Source of the DNA: an uncultured Clostridia bacterium
Lineage (GTDB): Bacteria > Bacillota > Clostridia > Oscillospirales > Oscillospiraceae
Direction: 5' to 3'
NCBI GenBank assembly: GCA_947177005.1
Contig: CAMWSZ010000192.1
Span: forward strand, 1-6,233
DNA length: 6,233 bases
Shown: positions 6,221 through 6,233 of the stretch, in pieces
Layout: the number at the start of each line of letters is the position of its first letter
Numbering within the stretch: position 1 is the first letter of the stretch
Translations under genes and position numbers: made by a program
The notes under the pieces: model-generated
What the model saw: the letters and a program-made list of their open reading frames with translations, nothing else
Told to the model about the DNA's origin: nothing
The model's database searches: none

Positions 6221-6233
6221 AAAGACATGGAAG

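Larger units (their letters stand above)
6091..6233 (+). mobile_element. Possible left end of an IS200/IS605-type element (partial, runs off the window)
   Basis: After the last gene the sequence changes character. TTTAAC at 6091-6096 matches the target string reported next to the left end of IS605-type elements, and it is followed at once by a strong imperfect hairpin with an internal bulge, a second stem-loop and an outward promoter. That order (target, subterminal hairpin, promoter, then presumably a transposase or TnpB gene beyond the edge) fits single-strand-transposing IS200/IS605 elements. No transposase codons are inside the window, so this is a tentative call; an unrelated repeat or a structured leader of the next gene would look similar. 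Confidence 0.33.

Noticed and set aside
1..6233. CRISPR arrays, tRNA or rRNA genes, toxin-antitoxin pairs
   Set aside because: No spaced direct repeats, cloverleaf-like segments or short paired genes were seen; the window is filled by the five described genes.

Overview
The window is a compact block of five same-strand genes (four complete, the first cut by the left edge) followed by a 174-base right flank that looks like the start of a mobile element. Coding density is about 97 % up to base 6059 and intergenic gaps are 1 to 29 bases, so the genes almost certainly form one operon, with its promoter outside the window to the left. Purine-rich Shine-Dalgarno sites, the moderate base composition and the protein styles (Fe-S aldo/keto reductase, FkbM methyltransferase, two-domain GT2 enzymes) suggest an anaerobic Firmicute, most likely a gut-type Clostridia member. 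That assignment is an inference from style, not from a marker gene.

Layout: (1) 2-469, the C-terminal 155 residues of an FkbM-type SAM-dependent methyltransferase. (2) 499-1992, an aldo/keto reductase fused to a two-cluster ferredoxin-like segment and a C-terminal Rossmann-like domain. (3) 1994-3208, a GT2 glycosyltransferase. (4) 3211-4479, a radical SAM enzyme with an N-terminal Rossmann-like domain. (5) 4494-6059, a second, longer GT2 glycosyltransferase related to the first. (6) 6060-6233, no gene: a T-rich stretch, a strong bulged hairpin, a second stem-loop and a good sigma-A-like promoter pointing off the right edge. This is best explained, tentatively, as the left end of an IS200/IS605-type element.

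Functionally the operon reads as part of a locus for a cell-surface glycan or glycosylated protein. Two cytoplasmic GT2 enzymes would add sugars, FkbM would O-methylate, and the radical SAM enzyme together with the iron-sulfur aldo/keto reductase would perform redox remodelling of a sugar or related group. No signal peptides or membrane segments are visible, and no flippase, polymerase, flagellin or S-layer gene lies in the window, so the acceptor is unknown. The most interesting point is the redox pair: both enzymes carry a similar-looking extra Rossmann-like domain, and the aldo/keto reductase appears to have Trp where the catalytic His is expected.
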